Below are positions 55,083-63,972 of a stretch of 64,000 bases of DNA, piece by piece. Numbering within the stretch: the stretch's first letter is position 1; each line of letters starts with the position of its first letter. The notes below the pieces were generated by a model. That model worked only from the letters and a program-made list of their open reading frames with translations. It was not told the origin of the DNA and searched no databases. The position numbers were made by a program, and so were the translations under genes. This stretch comes from Enterobacteriaceae bacterium LSJC7. GTDB lineage: Bacteria; Pseudomonadota; Gammaproteobacteria; Enterobacterales; Enterobacteriaceae. The DNA lies in assembly GCA_000302695.1 (NCBI GenBank), contig AMFN01000014.1:62001-126000 (forward strand), in the 5' to 3' direction.

Positions 55083-56207
55083 ATGGCTAATAAAGCCTAT
55101 CAGAACCTGCACATTAATTTTGACCAGAGTGATTATAACGCCGTGCTCGCGTCATTTAATACCACCAGCTTTTCCGGCAAATCGCCCATTATTGGTGAGT
55201 ATGAGTCCGTCATTGCCAATTATTTTGGCAGCTCAAAAGCGTTGGCCTGTTGTAATGGCACGGTAGCCATTGAACTTGCCCTGCGCGGCCTGGATATTAA
55301 GCCTGGCTCACGTGTGGCGCTACCGCCAACGGCTCCCATTATGACCATTCTGCCCATTATCACCGCAGGCTGCGTGCCGGTGTTTTGCGATGTGTCAGCG
55401 CTGTCGTTCTCGCCTGACCTGGCGCACCTGCACGCGCTCCACCGCGAGCAGCCGATTGCGGCACTCATCGTGGTGCCAATGTGGGGCTATCCGCTGGAAA
55501 TGCGCGCGGTGGCAGAAACCTGTCGTGCGCTGAATATTCGCCTGATTGAAGACTGCGCCCACGCGTTTGGCACCGAATCAGACGGCCAGTACCTCGGCAC
55601 GTTCGGCGACGTTTCCTGCTTTTCGACCCACGAGCGCAAAATGGTTAGCACCGGCGAAGGCGGCTTTTGCCTTACCAGCGATGAAAACGTCTACGAGCGC
55701 ATGCTGAGCTGGCAGCAGCACGGTTTAAAACCGTCGAGCCGCGCCAGTCAGTACCTGTTGGGTGAGGACATCGGCACTAACTACAAGCTGCCGCCGCTGT
55801 GTGCCGCGCTGGGTATTAACCAGTTCGCCCGGCTCGACCAGAAGTTGGCCGAGCGGCGCGAGCGCGTGGCGAAACTGCGTAAGGCGCTGGCGGCCATCCC
55901 AACCATTCGCGAGTTCCCGCGCCACCAGAATGGTGAGGTGAACGGCTACGCCATGGTGTATTACCACCTCAACGGCGCAAGCGTGGCGCAGGGCGAGCGC
56001 ATGTTGACGCAGGGCGTGATGTCCGACACCACGCGCTATCGCTACAAACCGCTGTACCGCGAACCGGCGTTCACCCAATACGCCCGCGCCTGTCCCAATG
56101 CGGAGCACATCATCGACACGATTTTCACCGTTCCGTGCCACGAAGGGCTGGACGACAGTGATATCGACTACATCGTGAGTGTCGTTAACGACAACTTTCA
56201 ACGCTGA
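55083..56207 (+). CDS. DegT/DnrJ/EryC1 aminotransferase 1 (catalytic)
   Basis: 374 residues. PLP lysine Lys186 in FSTHERKMVSTGEGG and the pyridine-contact Asp in LIEDCAHAFGTE are intact. The family installs amino groups on keto-sugars and keto-cyclitols. VPMWGYPLEMRAVAE is shared with aminotransferase 3 (IPMWGYPVAAQEVAE), so the two are paralogues. 26 bp behind the dehydrogenase. Confidence 0.88.
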   Translation: MANKAYQNLHINFDQSDYNAVLASFNTTSFSGKSPIIGEYESVIANYFGSSKALACCNGTVAIELALRGLDIKPGSRVALPPTAPIMTILPIITAGCVPVFCDVSALSFSPDLAHLHALHREQPIAALIVVPMWGYPLEMRAVAETCRALNIRLIEDCAHAFGTESDGQYLGTFGDVSCFSTHERKMVSTGEGGFCLTSDENVYERMLSWQQHGLKPSSRASQYLLGEDIGTNYKLPPLCAALGINQFARLDQKLAERRERVAKLRKALAAIPTIREFPRHQNGEVNGYAMVYYHLNGASVAQGERMLTQGVMSDTTRYRYKPLYREPAFTQYARACPNAEHIIDTIFTVPCHEGLDDSDIDYIVSVVNDNFQR

Positions 56208-56225
56208 AAATAAACAGGTGTAAAG

Positions 56226-57221
56226 ATGATCCTTGCCAACGAATTTAATTGCCCCGAGCGGGCGAGAAAACGTGAGCTGGATGCGGTGATGGCGGTGGCG
56301 GCCGGGGATATGGAGATGTCCCTGTCAACGGTGGCGCTGTTTGAAAAAGAGTTGGCTGAATGGGCGGGCTTCACGCAAAGCGTGAGCGCCTCGTCGGATA
56401 CTGGCTGCGTCAGCGTGATGCTCGGCGCGCTGGGCTTTCGTTTTGGCGACGAAGTGATTGTCAGCCCGGACGTGCCGCCCTGGGTTATTGCACCGCTGCT
56501 GCATGCGGGCCTGACGCTTGCCGTGGTTGATTACGAGCCGGGTACGCTGCGTGTAAGCACGCCTGCGCTGGAGCGTCTGATTGGCAGCAAAACGCGGGCC
56601 ATCCTGGTTTCCTCGCCGTTTGGTTGCCAGCAGGACTTTAGCGAGCTACTGGCGCTGGGGCGCAGAAAGCGCCTCGTCACCCTGATTGAAATGACCGAGG
56701 CGTTGGGGGTGACTTTTGAAAAACGGCGCATTTACGACGGTTTTGATATCGGACTGTTGTCGCTTAAAGAGGGACACTCCGATATCTCAACCGGCGAGGG
56801 CGGGGCGTTGCTGTTTCGCAGCCCCGAGTGGGCACGGCGCGCTAAAAGTTACGCTCAGTTTTCAGATCTCGACGGTGTAAACCCCGGCGTTAACCACAAG
56901 CTAAGCGGCATTCAGTGCGCGGTGGGGCGGTTGCGTATCAAGGCGCTGACCGCGCGGATTGTGGGCTATCGCGACAGCGCGTACCGCATTGCGGCGTACT
57001 GTCAGCAGCGCGGCATCAGCCAGTTGCCGCGCCTGGCCGGACGCATGGCCGGGCGGGCGGTGGTGGTCGACAAAATCGCGGCTGAGGCGGCGAACCTTCC
57101 CTGGCGGGAGTTGCCGCTGCTCACCCACTACCTGGCAGCGCTGGAAAACCTGGCGCCGGAGGCAGCGCGCATGGCGCAGGCCTGGTGCGGCGTGCATGTG
57201 GACGAGTGGGGAGAGTACTAA
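56226..57221 (+). CDS. DegT-family protein 2, PLP lysine missing
   Basis: 331 residues, shorter than its neighbours. It aligns without gaps with aminotransferase 1 around LLSLKEGHSDISTGEGG, but the residue matching Lys186 is Ser185, and LIEMTEALG lacks the Asp of LIEDCAHA. It therefore probably cannot form the internal aldimine. DegT enzymes are dimers with shared active sites, so a heterodimer role beside copy 1 or 3 is plausible. Its stop and the next start share TAATG. Confidence 0.85.
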   Translation: MILANEFNCPERARKRELDAVMAVAAGDMEMSLSTVALFEKELAEWAGFTQSVSASSDTGCVSVMLGALGFRFGDEVIVSPDVPPWVIAPLLHAGLTLAVVDYEPGTLRVSTPALERLIGSKTRAILVSSPFGCQQDFSELLALGRRKRLVTLIEMTEALGVTFEKRRIYDGFDIGLLSLKEGHSDISTGEGGALLFRSPEWARRAKSYAQFSDLDGVNPGVNHKLSGIQCAVGRLRIKALTARIVGYRDSAYRIAAYCQQRGISQLPRLAGRMAGRAVVVDKIAAEAANLPWRELPLLTHYLAALENLAPEAARMAQAWCGVHVDEWGEY

Positions 57222-58327
57222 TGATTTCCCCCATTACCGATAATTTCTGGCCGGTGGGCGAGGGCGAAGAAGCGTACCTGCTGGAGGCGCTGGCAAAGGG
57301 CATTGGCGGCGACAGCGATATTGTACGCCGCTATGAGCAGCGGCTAAAAACCCACTTTGGCGCGCGTCACGCGATTGCCGCCTCGTCGGGCTACGGGGCG
57401 CTGGTGGTGGCGCTGTCGGCCTGTGGCCTGCGCCCCGGTGACAAGGTACTGCTCACGCCTACCTGCCCGCTGTGCACGGTGTATGCCCTGACGTTTATGC
57501 GCCTGGAGCCGGTGTTCTGCGATATTCGCCCGGACGATTTCACCCTGGACCTGAAGATGGCCGAGCGGCTTATCGACAGCAAAATCCGCGCCATTATCGA
57601 CATCCCGATGTGGGGCTACCCGGTGGCGGCGCAGGAGGTGGCAGAGTTTGCCCGCGATCGCGGCCTGTATTACCTGCTTGATATTGCGCTGGCGCACCGG
57701 GCAACGCTCAACGGCGCGCTGCTGTGGAGCTATGCAGACATCGCGACCTTCTCCACGCACCATAGCAAGAACCTGGTGACCGGCGAGGGGGGGGCGCTGC
57801 TGACCAATAACGCACGCCTGGCCGAGCGCGCGCGCGAATTTACGCGCTGCGAATACCGGGCCGATAAACCGCCGGTACTTAATTTTGCCCTCGGCGGGTT
57901 GCAGGCGGCCCTTGGGCTGGCGCGCCTGGGGCGGCTTGAGAATGACGTGCGCCATCGGCTTGCCACCATGCAGGCCATCAGCCAGCGTCTGACCAACCCT
58001 TATCTTGAGCCGCTGCCACTGGTGGCAGGCGGTGAACCTGCCGGCACCCGGCTATTGGTACGCTCCCGCACCGGCAGCAATGCCCAGCTGTTGGCGCACC
58101 AGGCGCGCGCCGGTATTGCGTCGGATATCGCGCTCTATAACTGCAAAGCGCTGTACCAGTACCCGGTAATGCGCGAGTGGGCAACGGCCTGTCCTAACGC
58201 CGAACGCATGCTCGGCTCTATCACAACGGTGCCGGTTCATCCGGGGATCCGTGATGACGAGGCGCAAACCATTGTCGATGTGCTCAACAACTTTCAGCCT
58301 GAAAACGCAGAGGAGTGTCAGCCATGA
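57221..58327 (+). CDS. DegT/DnrJ/EryC1 aminotransferase 3 (catalytic)
   Basis: 368 residues from ATG 57221, after GGGGAGAG; an in-frame start 12 codons upstream would lie inside the previous gene. Lys183 in FSTHHSKNLVTGEGG and Asp in YYLLDIALAH are present. It resembles copy 1 more than copy 2. Overlaps the FAD oxidoreductase start (ATGA). Confidence 0.88.
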   Translation: MISPITDNFWPVGEGEEAYLLEALAKGIGGDSDIVRRYEQRLKTHFGARHAIAASSGYGALVVALSACGLRPGDKVLLTPTCPLCTVYALTFMRLEPVFCDIRPDDFTLDLKMAERLIDSKIRAIIDIPMWGYPVAAQEVAEFARDRGLYYLLDIALAHRATLNGALLWSYADIATFSTHHSKNLVTGEGGALLTNNARLAERAREFTRCEYRADKPPVLNFALGGLQAALGLARLGRLENDVRHRLATMQAISQRLTNPYLEPLPLVAGGEPAGTRLLVRSRTGSNAQLLAHQARAGIASDIALYNCKALYQYPVMREWATACPNAERMLGSITTVPVHPGIRDDEAQTIVDVLNNFQPENAEECQP

Positions 58328-59664
58328 CGACCTGTACCCGCGGCTTTTCAAGAGCCATTGTCATTGGCGCCAGCGTAGCGGGCTGCCTGACTGCCCGCGT
58401 GCTGGCACGCCACGTTGATGAGGTGCTGCTGTTAGACCAGGACACCTTCAGCACGGACCCCGCGCCACGTAAAACGGTGCCACAGGAGCACCACGTCCAC
58501 CTGCTGCTCAACCGCGGCAGCGCCATTATTGAGGCGCTGTACCCTGGCTTTAAAAACGCGCTGCTCAACGCTGGCGCCCAGGAAATTGACCTGTCTCACG
58601 GAGTGAAGTGCTACGCGGGAAAGGCCTGGAAGCAGCGTTGGCCGACCGGTATCACCGCCCACTACTGCTCGCGCACATTGCTGGAGTTTGTGCTGCGCCA
58701 GCAGGCAACGGGTGTGGAGAACGTGAAAATCATTGACGGCGTGCGGGTTAAAGGCCTGCTGCATGATGCCGGGCGCGTCAGCGGTGTGCAGGTGAGCGTT
58801 GACGGCGATGTACGTGAGCTTGAGGCCACGCTGGTGGTGGATGCCTGCGGGCGTAGCTCGCGCACCTCGGCCTGGCTTAAGCAGTTTGGTTACGGTGACG
58901 TGCTGCGTGAAGAGGTGGCCAACCAGCTTGGCTACGTCTCGCGCATCTACCGGCGCAACCCGGCGCGCAACCCTGGCTGGCAGGTGCTACTGGTCACGCC
59001 GGATTTACCGCAGCGGCGCAACATGGGCGTCATTAGCCCGATTGAAGGTGACCGCTTTATGGTGACCGCAGGCGGCTGGTTTGGCGCCTCTCCGCTGCCC
59101 AACGAAGACGACTTTATGCGCTTTCTGGCCGAGCTACCGGTGCCAGATATTTATAACGAGGTCAGCCAGCTGGAGCCGGTTGGCGGCTTCCACCCGTTCA
59201 AAATGCCGTGCAGCCTGCGCAGGCGCTACGACCTGATGCCCAACTGGCCGCAGGGGCTACTGGTGGTGGGGGATGCATTATGCAGTATCAACCCGATTTA
59301 CAGCCAGGGCATGAGCGTGTCGGCGTTGCAGGTGGAGGCGCTGGCACGCGTGCTGCCTGCTTTCCTGCGCGGTGATATCTGGGCGCAGCAGGTACTGAGC
59401 GCGCAAATCGACGCCACCGACACCTCCTGGCAGCAGGCAAAGGCTAACGACGAAAGTTTGCGCCCGCAGGCATCACGCGTGGGGCTTAAAGCGCGTCTGC
59501 ACGCACGCTGGCTTGGCGTGGTGAACGCGGCGGCCTTCCACAACCGCGACGTGGCGATGGCCACGCTTAACATTGCCAACCTTGTCGCCGACAAGCGCTC
59601 CCTTTACAGCCTGCCAGTGGCGCGGGCGTCCCTCTTAAGCGCTATTGCCCGAGTTTTACGATGA
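58324..59664 (+). CDS. FAD-dependent oxidoreductase/monooxygenase
   Basis: 446 residues from ATG 58324, 9 bp after GAGGAG. N-terminal FAD motif AIVIGASVAGCLTARVLA, the middle PRKTVPQEHHVHLLLNRG typical of one 2-polyprenyl-hydroxylase-like/squalene-epoxidase-like group, LVVDACGRSSRTSAWL, and the second FAD motif LLVVGDALCSINPIYSQGMSVSALQ. It may hydroxylate, epoxidise or desaturate a pathway intermediate. No flavin reductase gene is nearby. Confidence 0.82.
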   Translation: MTTCTRGFSRAIVIGASVAGCLTARVLARHVDEVLLLDQDTFSTDPAPRKTVPQEHHVHLLLNRGSAIIEALYPGFKNALLNAGAQEIDLSHGVKCYAGKAWKQRWPTGITAHYCSRTLLEFVLRQQATGVENVKIIDGVRVKGLLHDAGRVSGVQVSVDGDVRELEATLVVDACGRSSRTSAWLKQFGYGDVLREEVANQLGYVSRIYRRNPARNPGWQVLLVTPDLPQRRNMGVISPIEGDRFMVTAGGWFGASPLPNEDDFMRFLAELPVPDIYNEVSQLEPVGGFHPFKMPCSLRRRYDLMPNWPQGLLVVGDALCSINPIYSQGMSVSALQVEALARVLPAFLRGDIWAQQVLSAQIDATDTSWQQAKANDESLRPQASRVGLKARLHARWLGVVNAAAFHNRDVAMATLNIANLVADKRSLYSLPVARASLLSAIARVLR

Positions 59665-59673
59665 GGCTGACCC

Positions 59674-60330
59674 ATGAATAACCGACCGCGTATTAAACAT
59701 GTGATTTTCGACTGGAACGGCACGCTGGTGGATGACCTGGCGCTGGCGGTGAAAGGACTGAACGCCGTGCGCCAGTTGCAAACCCTGCCGCCTGTCGATG
59801 CCCGGCAGTACCGCGAACACTTCGGCTTTCCTATTCGCGGCTTTTACCAGGCGCTGGGTATCGACTGCGAAACGGTGGACTTTGACGCGCTGATTGCCGC
59901 GTACCTGCATATTTTCAACCGTGAAATCGGCCAGTGTTCGTTGCACCCTGGTGCTCTGAACATTCTGCGCGACCTGCGCCGCGACGGTGTGACCATCTCG
60001 GTGCTCTCCGCAAGCCAGCACCAGACGCTGGAAAGCAACCTCAACAGCGCAGGCATTCGCCATCTGGTGGACCACGTATTTGGCCTGACTAACACCCAGG
60101 CCAAAGGCAAGCAGGAGGTGGCGCTACAGCTCAACACGCTGCTGGGCTTTCCTGGTGAACGTGCGCTGATGATTGGTGACACCGACCACGACATTGACGT
60201 GGCGCGCGCCTGCGGCTGGCAGATGGCGTCGGTGTCGCACGGCCATCAGACCCACGAGCGCTTACGCGCGCTGCATCCTCATGTGTTCCACGACTTGCAG
60301 GCGGTGTATCGCGCCTGGTTTTGCTGCTAA
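59674..60330 (+). CDS. HAD-superfamily phosphatase
   Basis: 218 residues. HAD motif I FDWNGTLVDD with nucleophile Asp, motif II VLSAS, motif III Lys region and motif IV MIGDTDHDIDVA. A Trp follows the nucleophile as in phosphoglycolate-phosphatase-like proteins. It likely removes phosphate from a pathway intermediate, as NtdB does in kanosamine synthesis. 9 bp behind the FAD gene. Confidence 0.83.
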   Translation: MNNRPRIKHVIFDWNGTLVDDLALAVKGLNAVRQLQTLPPVDARQYREHFGFPIRGFYQALGIDCETVDFDALIAAYLHIFNREIGQCSLHPGALNILRDLRRDGVTISVLSASQHQTLESNLNSAGIRHLVDHVFGLTNTQAKGKQEVALQLNTLLGFPGERALMIGDTDHDIDVARACGWQMASVSHGHQTHERLRALHPHVFHDLQAVYRAWFCC

Positions 60331-60340
60331 CGAGGTGGTT

Positions 60341-61450
60341 ATGCTGAACTCACACTGGATTTTGCCGCTGATGTTGGCGCTGATTGCGCTGAGCGTATGC
60401 ATCCGTCTGCTGCTGCGCCTGTATTACCGCGACGGCGAGCGCATTCTGCCCAAGCTGCGCCTGGCCGCAGGTGACAAGCGCATCAGCTACTACAAACGTT
60501 TTGACACCGCCCTTGCGCCGCTGCCGTTTATTTATTGCTGGTGCGAGATTATCGCCGCCGTGCTGTTGTTTCGCTGGAGCGGTTACGGCGTGCTGTCGGG
60601 CCTGCTGCTGGCGGTGGTGGCCGCCGGGCGTATGCGTGCCTTGCAGGAGTTGGGTCACAACGCGCTGCACCTGGCGCTGTGCCGCTCGCGCGAGTGGCAG
60701 TGGTTTTTATCGAATGTCTTTTTTCAGTTCCCGACCCTGAAAAGGGACATGGACTCGCGCTTTAACACCCACGTGCGCGATCACCACCCTAACGCCGACG
60801 TTCCCGGCAAAGATCCCAATCTTAAGCGCGTGATCGCAGCCGGGATGACGCCCGGCATCAGCAATGCGCAGTTTGTCATGGCGCTGCTGTACCCGGTGAG
60901 TCCGAAGGGCATTTTCAACAACATCAAAGGCAATGTGCGCGACATGGTGCATGAAAACGCCTCATGGAAAATCGCGCTGCTGCGCGTGCTGGTCACGGCT
61001 GCTGTGGTTGCGCTGTTTGTCTGGACCGGTGGCGTTCCCGCGCTGGTGGTGGGCTGGCTGGTGCCGGTGCTGGCGCTCTACCCGCTGTTTGCGTGGTGGT
61101 CGCTGCTGACCAAGCACCGCTGGCATACGCCGTATACGCCGCTTAACCGCGACCGGCTGGCCCATGACTACGAGCACGGACGCGCGACCGATTTCTCTGG
61201 TCTGCTCGGCGCGCTACAGCGTTATCTGATTTTCCCAATGTCGGATGCGTATCACCTGGCACACCATGTCTATCCGTTTGTGCGCTACCACTATCTGCCT
61301 GCGGTCGACCGGGCGCTCAAAATCCATGAGCCGCGCTACACGCAGTACATTTCACAGGGCATGTTCCTCGGCGCTGCCGGGCAGCCCGCCGCGCTTTCAG
61401 AACTGCGTAACAGACTGGTGAGCACATCGCGCACCGCTGTCACCGAATAA
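60341..61450 (+). CDS. Membrane fatty-acid desaturase/hydroxylase-like protein
   Basis: 369 residues from ATG 60341 after AGGTGG. Several hydrophobic segments (residues 5-25, 70-100, 215-255) and the three His boxes of the di-iron membrane family: ELGHNALH, HVRDHHPNAD and YHLAHHVYP. It should desaturate or hydroxylate a lipid-like or alkyl substrate using O2. Its presence suggests that the final product or its precursor carries an acyl chain, or that the enzyme has been recruited for a small molecule. Confidence 0.82.
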   Translation: MLNSHWILPLMLALIALSVCIRLLLRLYYRDGERILPKLRLAAGDKRISYYKRFDTALAPLPFIYCWCEIIAAVLLFRWSGYGVLSGLLLAVVAAGRMRALQELGHNALHLALCRSREWQWFLSNVFFQFPTLKRDMDSRFNTHVRDHHPNADVPGKDPNLKRVIAAGMTPGISNAQFVMALLYPVSPKGIFNNIKGNVRDMVHENASWKIALLRVLVTAAVVALFVWTGGVPALVVGWLVPVLALYPLFAWWSLLTKHRWHTPYTPLNRDRLAHDYEHGRATDFSGLLGALQRYLIFPMSDAYHLAHHVYPFVRYHYLPAVDRALKIHEPRYTQYISQGMFLGAAGQPAALSELRNRLVSTSRTAVTE

Positions 61451-61467
61451 CCTAACAGGACTCACTC

Positions 61468-62355
61468 ATGAACCAGACAGCTCGTATTGGCATTATCTGC
61501 GGCAGCGGCATGGACACGCTTTCTATTGTGGAAAACGCCCGGCGTATTGAGATAACCACCGCCTTCGGCACGCCTTCCGGCAGCGTGACGCTCGCTGACA
61601 TTGCCGGGGTGCCGGTGGCTATCGTCAACCGCCACGGCGTGGGCCACCGCCTGCTGCCCTCTGAAATCAACGTGCGCGCTAACGTGGCGGCGCTCAAACA
61701 GCTTGGCGTGGAACAGGTGATTTCCTTTAGCGCCGTGGGCAGCTTACAGGAGCAGGCACCGCCAGGCACATTTGTGCTGGTGGATCAGTACATTGACCGC
61801 ACGTACAAACGCGCTAACACTTTCTACGGCTCCGGCGTGGTGGCGCATGTGCCGTTTGGTGAGCCGGTGTGCACGGATAACCGCGCGGCGCTGGGCAAGG
61901 CCTTAGCGCATCTCGACATCCCTCACCTGGCAAGCGGCACTTACGTGGTGATGGAAGGGCCGCAGTTCTCCACCCGCGCCGAGTCGCTGTTCCACCGCCA
62001 GATTGGCGGCACGGTGATTGGCATGACCGCAATGCCGGAGCCGAAGCTGTGCCGCGAAGCGGAGCTTTGCTACACCATGGTGGCGATGGTGACGGACTTT
62101 GACTGCTGGCATTCCACGCATGAAGCCGTGAACGCGGCGATGGTGAGCGCGCGCATGGCCGATAACCTGAAAAAAGCGCAAGCGCTGCTGGCCCAGGTTG
62201 TACCGCAGCTTGCCGGGCGTGAAGCGGGCTGCCGTGACGGCTGCCAGCACGCGCTCGACGGCGCGATTATGACCCGCTTTGAACTCATCACCCCTGACGT
62301 TGCCGAGCGTGTGTCGCCGCTGCTCAACCGCGTGCTGGCGCGCGGCAACGGATAA
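61468..62355 (+). CDS. MTA/MTI phosphorylase-like nucleoside phosphorylase
   Basis: 295 residues of the trimeric PNP/MTAP family: GIICGSGMDT (phosphate loop), VNRHGVGHRLLPSEIN, MEGPQFSTRAES, GMTAMPEPKLCREA and TDFDCWHSTHE, the last typical of MTA-specific members. It cleaves a 5'-modified purine nucleoside to base and pentose-1-phosphate. Enteric bacteria normally use the Pfs nucleosidase for MTA, so a phosphorylase in this operon points to a pathway-specific nucleoside. The C-terminal tail with CRDGCQHALDGAIMTRF is longer than usual. Confidence 0.83.
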   Translation: MNQTARIGIICGSGMDTLSIVENARRIEITTAFGTPSGSVTLADIAGVPVAIVNRHGVGHRLLPSEINVRANVAALKQLGVEQVISFSAVGSLQEQAPPGTFVLVDQYIDRTYKRANTFYGSGVVAHVPFGEPVCTDNRAALGKALAHLDIPHLASGTYVVMEGPQFSTRAESLFHRQIGGTVIGMTAMPEPKLCREAELCYTMVAMVTDFDCWHSTHEAVNAAMVSARMADNLKKAQALLAQVVPQLAGREAGCRDGCQHALDGAIMTRFELITPDVAERVSPLLNRVLARGNG

Positions 62356-62388
62356 ACACCTTACCTTCTGACAACCTGGAGAAGTGAT

Positions 62389-63054
62389 ATGAAAGCAAAA
62401 GCAGGCCTCTTATTTGATCTCGACGGCACCTTGCTCGATACCGATCCGCTGCACATCGCCGCATTTAACGAACTGTTGGCCGAGTTTGGTAAATCGGTAA
62501 CGCCGGAGTACTACAACGAGAAAATCATGGGCGCGCCCATGGAGCAGATAACGCGCGATCTGTTTCCCGAACTGCCCGCACAGGAGCGCCACGCGCTGGG
62601 TGAGCGCAAAGAGGCGTTGTTCCGTGACCAGTTGAGCGGGCCGCTCGAAGGCCGCCCCGGCGTGAGCGAACTGTTCGACTGGGCGCGCGCGCAGGGCGTT
62701 GGCATTTGCGTGGTGACCAACGCGCCGCGTGAGAGTGCGGTGATGATGCTGCTTGGCCTGAACCTGCTCAATCATGTCGATCACCTGTTGATCGGCGCGG
62801 AGCTGGATAAAAGCAAGCCCGATCCGTACCCGTACCAGGAGGCGATGCGCCGCCTCGGCATTACCCCTGAGCAGGCGCTGGCGTTTGAGGACTCCGGCCC
62901 TGGCGTGCAGTCTGCCGCCGCCGCAGGCGTGTTCACTTTTGGCATGCAGGGCGCGCTTGATGCCGACGGACTGCGCAAGCACGGCGCCTCGGCCACGATC
63001 CCGGATTTCACCCACGCCCACCTGACGGAAAAACTAAACCGCCTGGTGGCCTGA
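62389..63054 (+). CDS. HAD-superfamily hydrolase, beta-phosphoglucomutase-like
   Basis: 221 residues. FDLDGTLLDTDPLH (nucleophile plus general-acid Asp), cap domain with GAPMEQITRDLFPEL, VVTNAPRESAVMML, a Lys in LDKSKPDPYPYQEAMRRLG, and FEDSGPGVQSAAAAG. It belongs with the PGMB/GPP-type sugar phosphatases and mutases. After the phosphorylase it might act on the released sugar phosphate. 33 bp separate the two genes. Confidence 0.83.
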   Translation: MKAKAGLLFDLDGTLLDTDPLHIAAFNELLAEFGKSVTPEYYNEKIMGAPMEQITRDLFPELPAQERHALGERKEALFRDQLSGPLEGRPGVSELFDWARAQGVGICVVTNAPRESAVMMLLGLNLLNHVDHLLIGAELDKSKPDPYPYQEAMRRLGITPEQALAFEDSGPGVQSAAAAGVFTFGMQGALDADGLRKHGASATIPDFTHAHLTEKLNRLVA

Positions 63055-63066
63055 AAGGGGCGATGA

Positions 63067-63972
63067 ATGAGTACGACATTGATTAACGCGCCTACCGGCG
63101 ACGGCTCGCGCGCCAGGATCAAGGCTTACAGTTCGTTTGAGCCATATGAACTGGCTGATTATCTTGCCTGTCTTGCGCGCAGCATGCCGGATGTGGCCAT
63201 TGAAATTGAGCGTATGCCAACGGTGGCGCTTACCGAACGCCTGGCGCGGGAAAAGGACCATCCACAGGTGGATCTGGTGCTGGGCTGGGCCGACACCGCC
63301 GCGCGCAGCCTGGATTTTACAGGCCAGGTGTTTGCGCCGGGAGCCGACGCCGACGGCTGGCTGCGGGTAACCGGGTTTTCTACCGCGTTTGTCACTGACC
63401 CGGCGCTGCTGGTGCAGACAGGTGTGCGCGTGGAAAGCTGGGCCGATCTCACCCAGAGCGCGCTTTATGGGCGCATTGCTTTTCCCAATCCGGCCATTTC
63501 CGGCGCGGGTTTTCTGGCGCTGGCGACGGTGCTGCAACGCTTTGGCGAAGACGACGGTTGGCAGATTATCGAGGGTATTTATCGCAACGCCCGCGTGACG
63601 CCGAACTCGGCGTGGGAACCCGCGCGACTGACCGGCGAAGGCGAGATTGCGGTCGGCGTGACGGTGAAGATTGCCGCCACCAACCGCCAGCGCGAGCTAC
63701 CCCGGCTTGGCATCGTGCAGCCGAGCGACGTTATCGGTATTGAATCTGAAGTCTACGGCGGCTTTCGCCATACCCGACATAATCCGATTGTGCGCGAAGT
63801 GCTTGAATGGATTGCCTCTGATGAGGCGAAAACGGTCTACGCTGGTTACAACAAAATACTTCTCGGGCAGCCCGATAGCCGCCTGTTCACCATTGACGCC
63901 CAACAGGCGGTTGCCAGCAGGGAGCGCTGGCTGGCGCGGCTCGATTCCATCGCAAAGAGAAAAAACCAATGA
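63067..63972 (+). CDS. Periplasmic-binding-protein-like protein without signal peptide
   Basis: 301 residues. Type 2 solute-binding fold suggested by IKAYSSFEPYELADYLACLARSMPDV, YGRIAFPNPAISGAGFLALATVL and GYNKILLG, similar to iron/2-aminoethylphosphonate-type binding proteins. No hydrophobic leader precedes the mature-like sequence; the preceding bases to the HAD stop leave no room for one. It may act in the cytoplasm, as a sensor or enzyme. Its stop overlaps the ATG of the next gene. Confidence 0.7.
   Translation: MSTTLINAPTGDGSRARIKAYSSFEPYELADYLACLARSMPDVAIEIERMPTVALTERLAREKDHPQVDLVLGWADTAARSLDFTGQVFAPGADADGWLRVTGFSTAFVTDPALLVQTGVRVESWADLTQSALYGRIAFPNPAISGAGFLALATVLQRFGEDDGWQIIEGIYRNARVTPNSAWEPARLTGEGEIAVGVTVKIAATNRQRELPRLGIVQPSDVIGIESEVYGGFRHTRHNPIVREVLEWIASDEAKTVYAGYNKILLGQPDSRLFTIDAQQAVASRERWLARLDSIAKRKNQ

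Noticed and set aside
60173-60340. N-terminal extension of the desaturase-like protein
   Set aside because: The extra 56 residues read the HAD phosphatase in another frame; ATG 60341 has its own ribosome site and starts with a membrane helix.
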